Positions 16,501-26,337 of a stretch of 64,000 nucleotides of DNA are shown here, in pieces. The notes beneath the pieces were generated by a model. It was not told the DNA's origin. It did no database searches and saw nothing but the letters and a program-made list of their open reading frames with translations. The position numbers were made by a program, and so were the translations under genes. The stretch lies in NCBI RefSeq assembly GCF_040649515.1, contig NZ_JBEZFP010000004.1, positions 62,001 to 126,000 of the forward strand, written 5' to 3'. The stretch is from Yinghuangia elevatio. GTDB taxonomy: Bacteria; Actinomycetota; Actinomycetes; Streptomycetales; Streptomycetaceae. Position 1 is the first letter of the stretch. Each line of letters opens with the position of its first letter.

Positions 16501-17465
16501 CCGCGGGGGCAGAAGGGGCGCCGGCCGGTGGCGCGAAGGCGACCGCCACGGGCGTCGGAACTGGCCCGGAACCCGGCTCCGGAGGTCCGGAGCCGGGTGG
16601 GACGGGAGGCATCAAGCGCGGTGTCGCGTCGCGGATCGTGGCGCGGACCGGCGGCGGCGCGGTCGCGGTCGGACTGGTCCTGGTCGCGCTGTTCTGGCTG
16701 ATGCCCACCTTCGGGCTGCTGGTGTCGTCGCTGCGGCCGCCGAAGGAGACCAGCACGTCCGGGTGGTGGAAGGTCTTCTCCGAGCCCGGCCAGATCACCT
16801 GGACGAACTACGACAAGCTGCTGTCGAACGACGACATGATGCGGGCGTTCTTCAACACGATCTGGATCACGGTGCCGAGCACGCTGCTGGTGATCCTCAT
16901 CGGCTCGCTCGCGGCGTACGCCTTCGCCTGGCTCGAATTCCCGGGCCGCGACTGGCTGTTCCTCATCGTCGTGGGGCTGCTCGTGGTGCCGGTGCAGGTC
17001 GCGCTCATCCCCATCTCCAAGCTGTACGGCGAGACGAACCTGTTCGGCACGATCTTCGGCGTCGTGCTGTTCCACGTCGCCTTCGGCCTGCCGTTCGCGG
17101 TGTTCCTGCTGCGCAACTACTTCGCCGGCATCCCCAAGGACCTGCTGGAGGCCGCCCGCATGGACGGCGGCACGGACCTGACGATCTTCTTCCGCGTCAT
17201 CCTGCCGCTCGGCCTCCCCGCGATCGCCTCGCTGGGCATCTTCCAGTTCCTGTGGGTGTGGAACGACATGCTCATCGCGCTGATCTACGCCGACACCGAC
17301 TCCGCGCCGCTGACCGTCGCGCTCCAGTCGCAGACGCGCGCGTTCGGCGCCAATATCGACGTGCTGGCGCCCGGGGCCTTCCTGTCGCTGATCGTGCCGC
17401 TGATGGTCTTCTTCGCCTTCCAGCGCTACTTCGTCCAGGGGGTGATGGCGGGCGCGGTCAAGTAG
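16497..17465 (+). CDS. Sugar ABC permease (MalG-like)
   Basis: 322 aa. A Gly/Pro/Thr-rich cytoplasmic N-terminus of about 45 residues precedes six membrane segments. Typical MalG features: MPTFGLLVSSLRPP, NTIWITVPSTLLVILIGSLA, the EAA loop DLLEAARMDGGTDLTIFFRV, and GIFQFLWVWNDMLIAL. Last gene of the operon msiK-like/binding protein/MalF-like/MalG-like. Start is fixed by the ATGA overlap with the preceding gene. Confidence 0.9.
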   Translation: MTAGAEGAPAGGAKATATGVGTGPEPGSGGPEPGGTGGIKRGVASRIVARTGGGAVAVGLVLVALFWLMPTFGLLVSSLRPPKETSTSGWWKVFSEPGQITWTNYDKLLSNDDMMRAFFNTIWITVPSTLLVILIGSLAAYAFAWLEFPGRDWLFLIVVGLLVVPVQVALIPISKLYGETNLFGTIFGVVLFHVAFGLPFAVFLLRNYFAGIPKDLLEAARMDGGTDLTIFFRVILPLGLPAIASLGIFQFLWVWNDMLIALIYADTDSAPLTVALQSQTRAFGANIDVLAPGAFLSLIVPLMVFFAFQRYFVQGVMAGAVK

Positions 17466-17469
17466 GCAC

Positions 17470-17534
17470 CCAGAAGCAGGAACCAGAACCAGGAACCAGA
17501 ATCCGGAACCAGAAACAAGAACCAGAAACAGGAA
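17470..17534 (+). repeat. 5 x 13 bp tandem repeat after the importer operon
   Basis: Five contiguous 13-base units with consensus ccagaaacaggaa start five bases after the last permease stop codon. Units differ from each other at one to three positions, all in the middle. The array runs directly into the GGAACG arm of the next inverted repeat. Confidence 0.92.
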
Positions 17535-17552
17535 CGTATATAGGAGCGTTCC
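17531..17552 (+). promoter_or_regulatory. Inverted repeat around a TATATA box
   Basis: GGAACG - tatataggag - CGTTCC, a 6-10-6 inverted repeat 30 bases before the AlkZ-like start, followed by a second GTTCC. The loop holds the only TATATA stretch nearby, so it may be the promoter and operator of that gene. The spacing does not fit the actinobacterial LexA box. Confidence 0.4.
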
Positions 17553-17581
17553 GTTCCTGATTGGCTCGTAGAGTCGGTGGC

Positions 17582-18697
17582 ATGACGAACGCAGCCCCAC
17601 GCACGCTCACCCTCCGCGAGCTCAACCGCGCCACCCTCGCGCGGCAGCACCTGCTGGAACGCGTACGCATGCCCGCGCTCGACATGGTCCGCCACCTCGC
17701 CGGGCTCCAGGCCCAGCACCCGACCTCGTCCTACTTCACGCTCTGGACGCGCATCGCCGACTTCGACCCCGAGGAACTGGTCGGGCTCATGACCGGCCGT
17801 CAGGTCGTCCGTATCGCGCTCATGCGCTCGACCATCCACACCGTCACGGCGGACGACGCGCTCGCCTGGCGGCCGCTGCTGCTTCCCGTCATGGAGCGCA
17901 TGTACAAGTCGTCGCACTCGCGCCGGACGGCCGGTGCGGACCGCGACGAACTCACCGCGACAGGACGCGCGTTCATCGAGGCGGAGCCGCGTACCTTCGC
18001 CGAGGTCGGCACGCACCTCGGGGCGCGCTGGCCGGACGCGCAGCCGTCCGCGCTGTCGGCCGCCCTGCGTACGTGGGCGCCGCTCGTCCAGGTGCCCCCG
18101 CGCGGCCTGTGGGGGCGCAGCGGGGCCGTCGCGCACACCACGCTGGAGCACTGGCTTGGCCGACCACTGGAGGCCGAGCCGTCGGTCGACGCCATGGTGC
18201 TGCGCTGCGTCGCCGCGCTCGGCCCGATGTCGGTCAAGGACGTGCAGGTGTGGTGCGGGCTCACCCGCCTCAAGGAGGTCCTGGAGCGCCTGCGGCCCCA
18301 ACTGACCACCTTCCGCGACGAGAACGGCCGCGAACTGTTCGACCTGCCCGACGCCCCGCGCCCGGCCGCGGACACCCCGGCGCCCGTACGCTTCCTCGCC
18401 GACTTCGACAACATCTTCCTCTCCCACGACGACCGCTCCCGCGTGGTCACGAAGGAATGGCAGCAGTGGGGCATGGACCAGGGCAACATGCTCTGGGGCG
18501 GCCTGCTGGTCGACGGGTTCGGCCGGGCCGCGTGGCGGATCGAGCGTACGAAGGACACCGCCACGCTGCTGATCTCCTCCGGTCCCGAGCCGAGGAACGC
18601 CCTCAAGGCGCAGCGCGGCGCGATCGAGGACGAAGGCCGCCGCCTGCTCGCCTTCGCCGCCCAGGACCGCGACAAGCACGACATCGTGTACGCCTGA
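17582..18697 (+). CDS. AlkZ-like winged-helix DNA glycosylase (HTH_42 family)
   Basis: 371 aa, the family's usual length. ATG at 17582. The protein shows the tandem winged-helix arrangement of the AlkZ/YcaQ family and, in LAGLQAQHP, a Gln-x-Gln pair (Q43, Q45) at the place of the catalytic QxQ motif of Streptomyces AlkZ, which removes bulky alkyl adducts and unhooks interstrand crosslinks. YcaQ-type members have QxD instead. Later landmarks: LMRSTIHTVTADDAL, and FLADFDNIFLSHDDRSRV. AlkZ proper is a self-resistance gene of azinomycin producers; this copy has no biosynthetic cluster beside it, so it is probably a general repair enzyme. Confidence 0.8.
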   Translation: MTNAAPRTLTLRELNRATLARQHLLERVRMPALDMVRHLAGLQAQHPTSSYFTLWTRIADFDPEELVGLMTGRQVVRIALMRSTIHTVTADDALAWRPLLLPVMERMYKSSHSRRTAGADRDELTATGRAFIEAEPRTFAEVGTHLGARWPDAQPSALSAALRTWAPLVQVPPRGLWGRSGAVAHTTLEHWLGRPLEAEPSVDAMVLRCVAALGPMSVKDVQVWCGLTRLKEVLERLRPQLTTFRDENGRELFDLPDAPRPAADTPAPVRFLADFDNIFLSHDDRSRVVTKEWQQWGMDQGNMLWGGLLVDGFGRAAWRIERTKDTATLLISSGPEPRNALKAQRGAIEDEGRRLLAFAAQDRDKHDIVYA

Positions 18698-18711
18698 CGC
18701 CTGACGCCTGA
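18691..18711 (+). repeat. 3 x 7 bp repeat spanning the stop codon
   Basis: cgcctga repeated three times. The first copy contains the TGA stop of the AlkZ-like gene, so each later copy offers another TGA in a different frame. Confidence 0.85.
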
Positions 18712-18748
18712 CACGCGGCGCGCCCGGCAGCGCCCCCGGACACGCGTA

Positions 18749-18774
18749 CGGGGCGCCCCGACCGGGACGCCCCG
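18749..18774. terminator. Terminator-like hairpin between convergent genes
   Basis: CGGGGCG / CGCCCCG stem with a 12-base loop, between the AlkZ-like gene and the end of the amino acid ABC operon. It could serve both strands. Confidence 0.5.
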
Positions 18775-18793
18775 CACACCAACCCACCTACGG

Positions 18794-19569
<776 letters not shown>

Positions 19570-19573
<4 letters not shown>

Positions 19574-20523
19574 GAGCGCGGCACCTCCGGGCGGCGCAGC
19601 GAGAACGCCATGCGTTTGATCTTCTGGATCGGCGTGTCCGGCAGGCTCCGCAGCGATCCCTTTGCGTAGTGCCGCTCCAGGTAGAACTGGCCGATGCTGA
19701 ACACCGACGTCAGGATCAGGTACCAGACCGACGCCACCAGCATCATCTCGATGACCGCCAGTGAACTGGAGGAGATGTCGGTGCTGCGCTTGTAGAGCTC
19801 GTTGTACTGCGCGACGAAGGCGAGCGACGACGTCTTGAGCATGTTGATGTACTCGTTGCCGGTCGGCGGGATGATCACGCGCATGGCCTGCGGCAGTACC
19901 ACGCGCTGCATGGTCTTGCGCTTGCTCATGCCGAGCGCGTGCGACGCCTCGCTCTGGCCTTCGTCCACCGACTGGATGCCGGCCCGCACGATCTCCGCCA
20001 TGTACGCGGCCTCGTTGAGCCCGAGGCCGAGCAGCGCGGCGAGGAACGGGGTCATGAACGTGTTCATGGGCTCGCTGTAGAACCCGAGGTTGAAGTTCGG
20101 GAAGACCAGCGACAGGTTCCACCAGATGGTGAGCTGCACGATGACCGGCGTGCCGCGGAAGATCCAGATGTATCCCCAGGCGACGGAGCGCAGTAGCGGG
20201 TTGTCGGAAAGGCGCATGACCGCGAGGACCACGCCGAGGACGACACCGAGGATCATCGAGCACACGCTGATGAGGAGGGTGTTGCCGGCACCTTCGAGGA
20301 TCGTGTCGAACGTCAGGTACTCGCCGACCGTGTCCCAGTTGATGTTGGCGGTCGCGAAGGCGTTGACCAGCAGGCCCAGGAGGCCGAGGACGACTACCGC
20401 GCCGGCCCAACGACCGTAGTGCCGTACTGGGATCGCCTTGATCGGGACAGGGCCGGCGACGATGGCCGGGCCGGAGCCGGCCGGCGTCTTGCCGGCCGGC
20501 TCCTTGTCACTGGAGGGGGGCAC
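19570..20523 (-). CDS. Polar amino acid ABC importer permease (HisM/GlnP type)
   Basis: 317 aa, GTG start at 20523, 27 bases after the binding protein. The N-terminal 40 residues are a charged Pro/Gly tail. Then come membrane segments with AGNTLLISVCSMILGVVLG, FRGTPVIVQL, and the EAA-like loop ASHALGMSKRKTMQRVVLPQAMR. A single permease gene suggests a homodimer. Confidence 0.92.
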
Positions 20524-20550
20524 CGGGGATGACCTTTCGGAGCCGGCGGA

Positions 20551-21531
20551 TCAGGAGCCGCCGTTGATCTTGACCTCGGTGACCGCGCCCTGCTTGACGT
20601 TCCACTTCTCGAGGATCTTGCCGTAGGTGCCGTCTGCGATCAGCTGCTCGACGGCCTCCTTGACGACGTCGCGCAGCTGGCTGTTGTTCTTCGCGACGCC
20701 GATGCCGTACGGGCCGGGATCGATCTGCTCGCCGACGACCTCGAAGTCGTTGCCGTCGCCGCCGGTCTGCGCCGCGTAGGCGGCGACCGGGAAGTCGCTG
20801 ATGTCGGCGGCCGCGGCGCCCTGCTTGACGCGCAACAGGGCTTCGTTGTCGTGCTCGTAGGCCTGGATCGTGATGGCGCCCTTGCCGTCCGCCTTGCACT
20901 TGTCGCTCTGCTTGTTGGCGGTCTCCTCGTGCGTGGTCGCCTTCTGCAGTGCGACGGTCTTGCCGCAGAGGTCGTCGAGGGTCTTGATGTTCTGCGGGTT
21001 GCCCTTCTTCACCAGGATCGAGCCGCCGGCGTTGAAGTAGTCGACGAAGTCGATGCCGTCGCCGACTTTCTTGCCCTCGTCCATGCCGGTCTGGCGGTCC
21101 TTGTTGTCGCTCATCGCCGACATGATCAGGTCGATGCGCTTGGAGTCGAGCCCCGTGATGAGCGAACCGAAGGTCATGTCCTCGATCTCCACCTTGACGC
21201 CGAGCTTCTCGCCGATGGCCTTGGCGAGGTCGATGTCGAAGCCGATGAAGGTCTTGCCGTCCTTGTCCTTGAACTCGACGGGCGGGTACGCGACCTCGGA
21301 GCCGATCTTGACGACCTTGGAGTCCTGGTACTGCTTCGGGAGCTTGACGAACAGCGCGCCGCCGGCCGGCGGCGCCGACGCACCCGCCGAAGTGGGGGCG
21401 GTGCCGCCGGACGGGGTGGACTTGACGTCGTCCTTCTTGTCGTCGTCGCCGCAACCGGTGAGCAGGAGCGCTCCGGCCACAAGCACGGCGCCGGCCGCGA
21501 GGGTACGGCGACGCGCCGAGAGTGCAGTCAT
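20551..21531 (-). CDS. Polar amino acid-binding lipoprotein
   Basis: 326 aa, ATG at 21531 with GGAGG 7 bases upstream; a longer in-frame start lacks a signal peptide. Signal peptide with lipobox LLTGCG, acidic/Lys tether, a Gly/Ala/Pro linker, then a type 3 solute-binding domain: GSEVAYPPVEFKDKDGKTF, GFDIDLAKAIGEKLGV, MTFGSLITGLDSKRIDLIMS. Ligand class is probably glutamine/glutamate-like or basic amino acids but cannot be fixed. Confidence 0.9.
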   Translation of the reverse strand: MTALSARRRTLAAGAVLVAGALLLTGCGDDDKKDDVKSTPSGGTAPTSAGASAPPAGGALFVKLPKQYQDSKVVKIGSEVAYPPVEFKDKDGKTFIGFDIDLAKAIGEKLGVKVEIEDMTFGSLITGLDSKRIDLIMSAMSDNKDRQTGMDEGKKVGDGIDFVDYFNAGGSILVKKGNPQNIKTLDDLCGKTVALQKATTHEETANKQSDKCKADGKGAITIQAYEHDNEALLRVKQGAAAADISDFPVAAYAAQTGGDGNDFEVVGEQIDPGPYGIGVAKNNSQLRDVVKEAVEQLIADGTYGKILEKWNVKQGAVTEVKINGGS

Positions 21532-21634
21532 CGAGGGTCCTCCATGGGGAAGCGGATCAGCCGACCGGGACGGGTCGTGCGTGAAAAAGATCGATACGGA
21601 CACTTGTTGTCCGTGCCGAGATCACGACGCAGTT

Positions 21635-21660
21635 TCCCATCATGTGGACCTCAGATGGGA
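21635..21660 (-). promoter_or_regulatory. Inverted repeat in the leader of the amino acid ABC operon
   Basis: TCCCATC / GATGGGA arms separated by 12 bases, about 105 bases before the binding-protein start. A TTGACA lies just upstream on the minus strand. Candidate operator or leader hairpin. The rest of the 352-base gap (21532-21883) holds only this and the aceE terminator. Confidence 0.45.
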
Positions 21661-21813
21661 TGCCAGTCATGTCAAATTCACATAACGGATGACGCGCGTA
21701 GCTGCGTGATCATAGGGCCTCGGGAGCGGAATCCTACTCTCCAGTAGTCCTGTGGCCCGACATTGACCCGCTGTGAGAACTCCGCGTACCGCTCCCGCGG
21801 ACCGACCGCTCGA

Positions 21814-21857
21814 ACGCCGGAGGGCCCGGAACGCGGATGCGTTCCGGGCCCTCCGGC
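21814..21857 (-). terminator. aceE terminator, 20-bp perfect stem
   Basis: CGCCGGAGGGCCCGGAACGC, a GGAT loop, and the exact reverse complement. It lies 26 bases past the aceE stop. No T-run, but the stem is very strong. Confidence 0.9.
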
Positions 21858-21883
21858 GGTGCCGTGCGCTGATGTCGTGCCGG

Positions 21884-24634
21884 TTACGCGTCTCCGCCCA
21901 CCGTGCCGACGCCCGCGGCCTTCACGTCGAGGATCTGGTAGCGGTCGATGGCCTTCTTGACCGTCGCCGCGTCCACCTCGCCGCGGCGGGCGAGCTCGGA
22001 GAGCACGCCCACGACGACCGACTCGGCGTCCACGTGGAAGTACCGCCGCGCCGCGCCGCGGGTGTCCGCGAAACCGAAGCCGTCGGTCCCGAGCGACGCG
22101 TAGTCGGACGGCACCCAGCGGGCGATCTGGTCCGGCACCGAGCGCATCCAGTCGGAGACCGCGATGACCGGACCCGGCTTGCCGTCCAGCACCTGCTGGA
22201 CGTACGGGATCCGCGGCTCCTCCTCCGGGTGCAGCAGGTTGTGCTCCTCGCACTCCACCGCCTCGCGGCGCAGCTCGTTCCACGAGGTCGCGGACCACAC
22301 GTCGGCGACGACGTTCCACTCATCGGCGAGCATGCGCTGCGCGTCGAGTGCCCACGGCAGGCCGACGCCGGACGCCAGGATCTGGGCGCGGAGCGCGCCG
22401 TCCCGCGGCTCGCCCTCCTTGAGCCGGTAGAGGCCCTTGAGGATGCCCTCGACGTCCACGCCCTCCGGCTCGGCCGGCTGGTCGATCGGCTCGTTGTAGA
22501 CGGTGATGTAGTAGAAGACGTCCTCGCCGTGCGGGTGCTCGTCGGACGAGCCGTACATGCGCCGCAGGCCGTCCTTGACGATGTGCGCGATCTCGAACGC
22601 GTAGGCCGGGTCGTACGCCACGACCGCCGGGTTCGTGGACGCCAGCAGGTGCGAGTGCCCGTCCGCGTGCTGGAGGCCCTCGCCGGTGAGTGTGGTGCGT
22701 CCCGCCGTCGCGCCCAGCACGAAGCCACGCGCGAGCTGGTCGGCCATCTGCCAGAACTGGTCGCCGGTGCGCTGGAACCCGAACATCGAGTAGAAGACGT
22801 ACACCGGGATCATCGGCTCGCCGTGCGTCGAGTACGACGAACCGGCGGCGATCAGCGACGCGGTGCAGCCCGCCTCCGAGATGCCCTCGTGCAGCATCTG
22901 ACCGCTCGACGACTCCTTGTAGGAGAGCAGCAGTTCGCGGTCCACGGCCTCGTACGTCTGGCCGTGCGGGTTGTAGATCTTGGCGGTCGGGAACATCGCG
23001 TCCATGCCGAACGTGCGGTACTCGTCCGGCGCGATCGGCACGAAGCGCTTGCCGATCTCGGAGTCGCGCATGAGGTCCTTGAGCAGCCGCACGAAGGCCA
23101 TCGTGGTGGCCATCGGCTGCCGCGCGCCCTTCTTGATCGGCGCGTAGACGTCGTCGCCGGGCAGCTTGACCGGCTTGGCGCGCACGATCCGCTGCGGCAT
23201 GGTCCCGCCGAGCGCCGCGCGGCGCTCCATCATGTACTCCATCTCCTCGGACTTCTCGCCCGGGTGGAAGTACGGCGGGACGTCGGCCTCCAGGTCCTTG
23301 TCCGAGATCGGCAGGTACAGCCGGTCGCGGAACATCTTGAGGTCGGCCTTGGTGAGCTTCTTCATCTGGTGCGTCGCGTTGCGGCTCTCGAAGTTCGGAC
23401 CGAGGGTCCAGCCCTTCACCGTCTGCGCGAGGATCACGGTCGGCTGGCCGGTGTGCTCACGGGCCGCCTTGAACGCCGCGTACACCTTGCGGTAGTCGTG
23501 CCCGCCGCGGCCGAGCTTGACCAGCTCGTCGTCGGTCAGGTGCGCGACCATCTTGCGCAGGCGCGCGTCGTCGCCGAAGAAGTGCTCGCGGGCGTACGCG
23601 CCGGACTCCACGGCGTACGTCTGGAACTGGCCGTCGGGGGTCGTGTTCATCTTGTTGACGAGCACGCCGTCGGTGTCCTGCGCGAGCAGGGAGTCCCACG
23701 AGCGGTCCCACACGACCTTGATCACGTTCCAGCCGGCGCCGCGGAAGTACGACTCCAGCTCCTGGATGATCTTGCCGTTGCCGCGTACCGGGCCGTCGAG
23801 GCGCTGCAGGTTGCAGTTGATGACGAACGTGAGGTTGTCCAACTCCTCACGGGCCGCCAGACCGATGTTGCCCAGCGACTCCGGCTCGTCCATCTCGCCG
23901 TCGCCGAGGAACGCCCACACGTGGCTGCGCGAGGTGTCCTTGATGTTGCGGTTGTGCAGGTAGCGGTTGAACCGCGCCTGGTAGATCGCGCCGAGGGGGC
24001 CGAGGCCCATCGAGACGGTCGGGAACTCCCAGAAGTCCGGCATGAGCCGCGGGTGCGGGTACGACGAGAGACCGTACGGCGCCTGCGAGTGCTCCTGGCG
24101 GAAGCCGTCGAGGTGCTGCTCGGTGAGCCGGCCCTCGAGGAACGCACGGGCGTAGATGCCGGGGGCGGCGTGGCCCTGGAAGAAGATCTGGTCGCCGCTC
24201 TCGCCGTGGTCCTTGCCGCGGAAGAAGTGGTTGAACCCGACCTCGTAGAGGCTCGCGGACGAGGCGTACGTCGCGATGTGGCCGCCCACACCCAGTCCGG
24301 GGCGGTTGGCGCGCGACACCATGATCGCGGCGTTCCAGCGCACGAAGGCGCGGATGCGGCGCTCGATGTCCTCGTCGCCGGGGAACCACGGCTCGCTCTC
24401 CGGCGGGATCGTGTTGATGTAGTCGGTGCTGCGCAGGGCAGGCACGCCGACCTGCCGCTCGCGGGCGCGTTCGAGCAGCTTGAGCATGATGTAGCGGGCG
24501 CGCTGCCGCCCCTGCTCGTTGATGACGGAATCCAGCGACTCCAGCCACTCGCCGGTTTCGCTCGGGTCGATGTCCGGCAGCTGGCTCGGCAGGCCGTCAC
24601 TGATGATCGAGAAGCGCTCTCGTCCGGATGCCAC
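21884..24634 (-). CDS. aceE: Pyruvate dehydrogenase E1 component, homodimeric
   Basis: 916 aa. The GTG at 24634 has AAGGAA 6 bases upstream and gives VASGRERFSIISDGLPSQLP, in line with Streptomyces AceE. Thiamine-diphosphate motif in WAFLGDGEMDEPESLG; other landmarks are GQIFFQGHAAPGIYARAF, NTTPDGQFQTYAVESGAYAR, TTMAFVRLLKDLMRD and TTLTGEGLQHADGHSHL. Catalyses decarboxylation of pyruvate and acetyl transfer to E2 lipoyl groups. E2 and E3 are not nearby. About 25 residues longer than E. coli AceE, as usual in actinobacteria. It has its own strong terminator and stands as a single-gene unit. Confidence 0.96.
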   Translation of the reverse strand: MASGRERFSIISDGLPSQLPDIDPSETGEWLESLDSVINEQGRQRARYIMLKLLERARERQVGVPALRSTDYINTIPPESEPWFPGDEDIERRIRAFVRWNAAIMVSRANRPGLGVGGHIATYASSASLYEVGFNHFFRGKDHGESGDQIFFQGHAAPGIYARAFLEGRLTEQHLDGFRQEHSQAPYGLSSYPHPRLMPDFWEFPTVSMGLGPLGAIYQARFNRYLHNRNIKDTSRSHVWAFLGDGEMDEPESLGNIGLAAREELDNLTFVINCNLQRLDGPVRGNGKIIQELESYFRGAGWNVIKVVWDRSWDSLLAQDTDGVLVNKMNTTPDGQFQTYAVESGAYAREHFFGDDARLRKMVAHLTDDELVKLGRGGHDYRKVYAAFKAAREHTGQPTVILAQTVKGWTLGPNFESRNATHQMKKLTKADLKMFRDRLYLPISDKDLEADVPPYFHPGEKSEEMEYMMERRAALGGTMPQRIVRAKPVKLPGDDVYAPIKKGARQPMATTMAFVRLLKDLMRDSEIGKRFVPIAPDEYRTFGMDAMFPTAKIYNPHGQTYEAVDRELLLSYKESSSGQMLHEGISEAGCTASLIAAGSSYSTHGEPMIPVYVFYSMFGFQRTGDQFWQMADQLARGFVLGATAGRTTLTGEGLQHADGHSHLLASTNPAVVAYDPAYAFEIAHIVKDGLRRMYGSSDEHPHGEDVFYYITVYNEPIDQPAEPEGVDVEGILKGLYRLKEGEPRDGALRAQILASGVGLPWALDAQRMLADEWNVVADVWSATSWNELRREAVECEEHNLLHPEEEPRIPYVQQVLDGKPGPVIAVSDWMRSVPDQIARWVPSDYASLGTDGFGFADTRGAARRYFHVDAESVVVGVLSELARRGEVDAATVKKAIDRYQILDVKAAGVGTVGGDA

Positions 24635-25089
24635 GCTGTTCCTTCGCATATCGGTAGATGTTGCGATCATCGGCCGGGCGCGAAATGTCCGAATTTCTTC
24701 GGCCGCTTCGCACATCGGCCGCCACTGAGCGGTGTCGCGCCGCCTCCATCGTGGTACCCGGACGTCGTATCCGTCATCTCTACCGATCGGTAATGAACCC
24801 GGCTGGTGCTGGTCTTAGCGCCCAGACGTGCTCATCCCTGCCGTATCGATCTCGTGGATCCGTATCACTCTTTCTCCGGCTACCGCGACAAGGGGCGGCG
24901 ATGCCCTGACTCCGGCTGTCGCCGGACGCCACACGCGGCGGCACGCGGGTACGGGGTAACCGCATCCGCGAACCATCAAGAAGATTACGCCCGGAGTCTT
25001 TCGCGGACCGCACCGGCGTAGTTGTCTGGGAGGTGTATGGATGCCGTGAGGGGGGACACAGCGGGGCATCCTCGGCGGAAGGAGATCCG
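24635..25089. promoter_or_regulatory. Divergent control region of aceE and DUF1918 gene
   Basis: 455 bases with no supported gene. The visible structure is a perfect palindrome TACCGATCGGTA at 24781-24792. Its half-site TACCGAT recurs on the minus strand close to the aceE start (24650-24658). Two copies of the same half-site about 130 bases apart suggest a regulator of aceE. No other repeat or ORF of note. Confidence 0.45.
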
Positions 25090-25332
25090 ATGCACGCGAC
25101 GATCGGCGACCGGCTCCACGTCCACGGCAACGCGGTCGGCCGGGCCGACCGGATCGGCGAGATCCTCGAGGTACGGGGCCCCGACGGGGCGCCGCCGTAC
25201 GTCGTGCGGTTCGACGACGGACACACCGGGTTGATCTTCCCGGGGCCTGACGCGGAGGTCGAGGCGGCCTCGGCGGGGCTGCCCGGACACGCCGGGGCTC
25301 CGGTGCCAGGTGGGCGGCGGCAGGGCTGGTAG
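25090..25332 (+). CDS. DUF1918 domain protein
   Basis: 80 aa, ATG at 25090 behind AAGGAG. MHATIGDRLHVHGNAVGR, then RIGEILEVRGPDGAPPYVVR and FDDGHTGLIFPGPDA match DUF1918, a small SH3-like beta-barrel family found across actinobacteria, often near stress genes. Function unknown. The last 25 residues are low-complexity. Confidence 0.85.
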   Translation: MHATIGDRLHVHGNAVGRADRIGEILEVRGPDGAPPYVVRFDDGHTGLIFPGPDAEVEAASAGLPGHAGAPVPGGRRQGW

Positions 25333-25628
25333 GCGGCCGGGCCGACGGGCGCCCGGGCGGCGGCAAGTCGGCGGCCGGCGGCGGTCCGCGGCGGCTTCGG
25401 CCCGGCTCCGGGTCGGCTTCTGGCCGACTCCGTGGCGACCCCGGGGCGCGCGCGGGCGCGGCTTCGGGCGACAGCGCGCCGGGCGTACGCCGGAGCGTCC
25501 GCCACATACGTCCCCGCGGTGGTGTTTGGGTGGCGGCGTGACCTGGGTACTTGCGCGAACAGCCCGGCGCGTGTGGACTACGGCCACAGCTCCGGAACAC
25601 AGCGGGGCCGAACATGGGAGGTCACTTC

Positions 25629-26075
25629 GTGAGCGCGACCGCGGACCACGCGGAGGAACGGTCCAACCCGCTGACGCGGCTTGGGTTCCAGCCCGGACAG
25701 GTGGTCCAGGAGCTCGGTTATGACGACGACTGCGACGAGGAGTTCCGCGACGCCGTCGCGGAGATCACGGGCAATGACCTCGTCGACGAGGACTACGACG
25801 AGGACGTCGCCGACGTTGTCATCCTTTGGTTCCGGGACGGGGACGGCGACCTCGCCGACTCCCTGGTGGATGCGTTGACCACGCTCACGGACGGCGGCAC
25901 CGTGTGGCTCCTGACCCCGAAGACGGGTCGGGACGGGTACGTCGAGCCGAGCGACATCGGCGAGTCGGCCCAGACGGCCGGTCTGTCGGGAACCACCACC
26001 ACGGCAATCGCCAAGGACTGGTCCGGAGCCCGGTTGGTCGCCCCGAAGACGGCCCGCAGCAGCGGCCGCAAGTAG
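25629..26075 (+). CDS. DUF3052 family protein
   Basis: 148 aa. GTG at 25629 with GGGAGG 7 bases upstream is preferred over the ATG at 25614. LTRLGFQPGQVVQELGYDDD, then VVILWFRDGDGDLADSLVD and GGTVWLLTPKTGRDGYVEPS match DUF3052, a family almost confined to actinobacteria and typically located next to aceE. Strongly acidic in the middle. Function unknown; the constant neighbourhood suggests a link with aceE or with the peroxiredoxin that follows. Confidence 0.85.
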   Translation: MSATADHAEERSNPLTRLGFQPGQVVQELGYDDDCDEEFRDAVAEITGNDLVDEDYDEDVADVVILWFRDGDGDLADSLVDALTTLTDGGTVWLLTPKTGRDGYVEPSDIGESAQTAGLSGTTTTAIAKDWSGARLVAPKTARSSGRK

Positions 26076-26337
26076 CGGCCCGAGGCGGCGGCCGGCAGGC
26101 CGTACCGTCCTGGGACCCGGGGAGACACGACCGGGCGGCCCGGGGAATCGGACGAACCAGCGCACCCGGCGGGGGCGCGGGACCGGTGGGCGCATGTGCG
26201 CTCCGACCGGCCTCGCGCCCCCGTCGGTGTTCGGTCGACTCGGCAGCCGGTCACGTCGGCAACTGGTCGCTTCGGCTGCCCGTCCCGGTGTAATGCCGGT
26301 GCCCGGTTGTGTGCGGGGTCCGATCCGGGGTGTTCGG

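Noticed and set aside
17531..17552. SOS (LexA) box at the AlkZ-like promoter
   Set aside because: The actinobacterial box needs GAAC-N4-GTTC; here the arms are 10 bases apart.
21773..24793. 1000-codon plus-strand frame opposite aceE
   Set aside because: Pure antisense of a highly conserved enzyme, with no recognisable domain.
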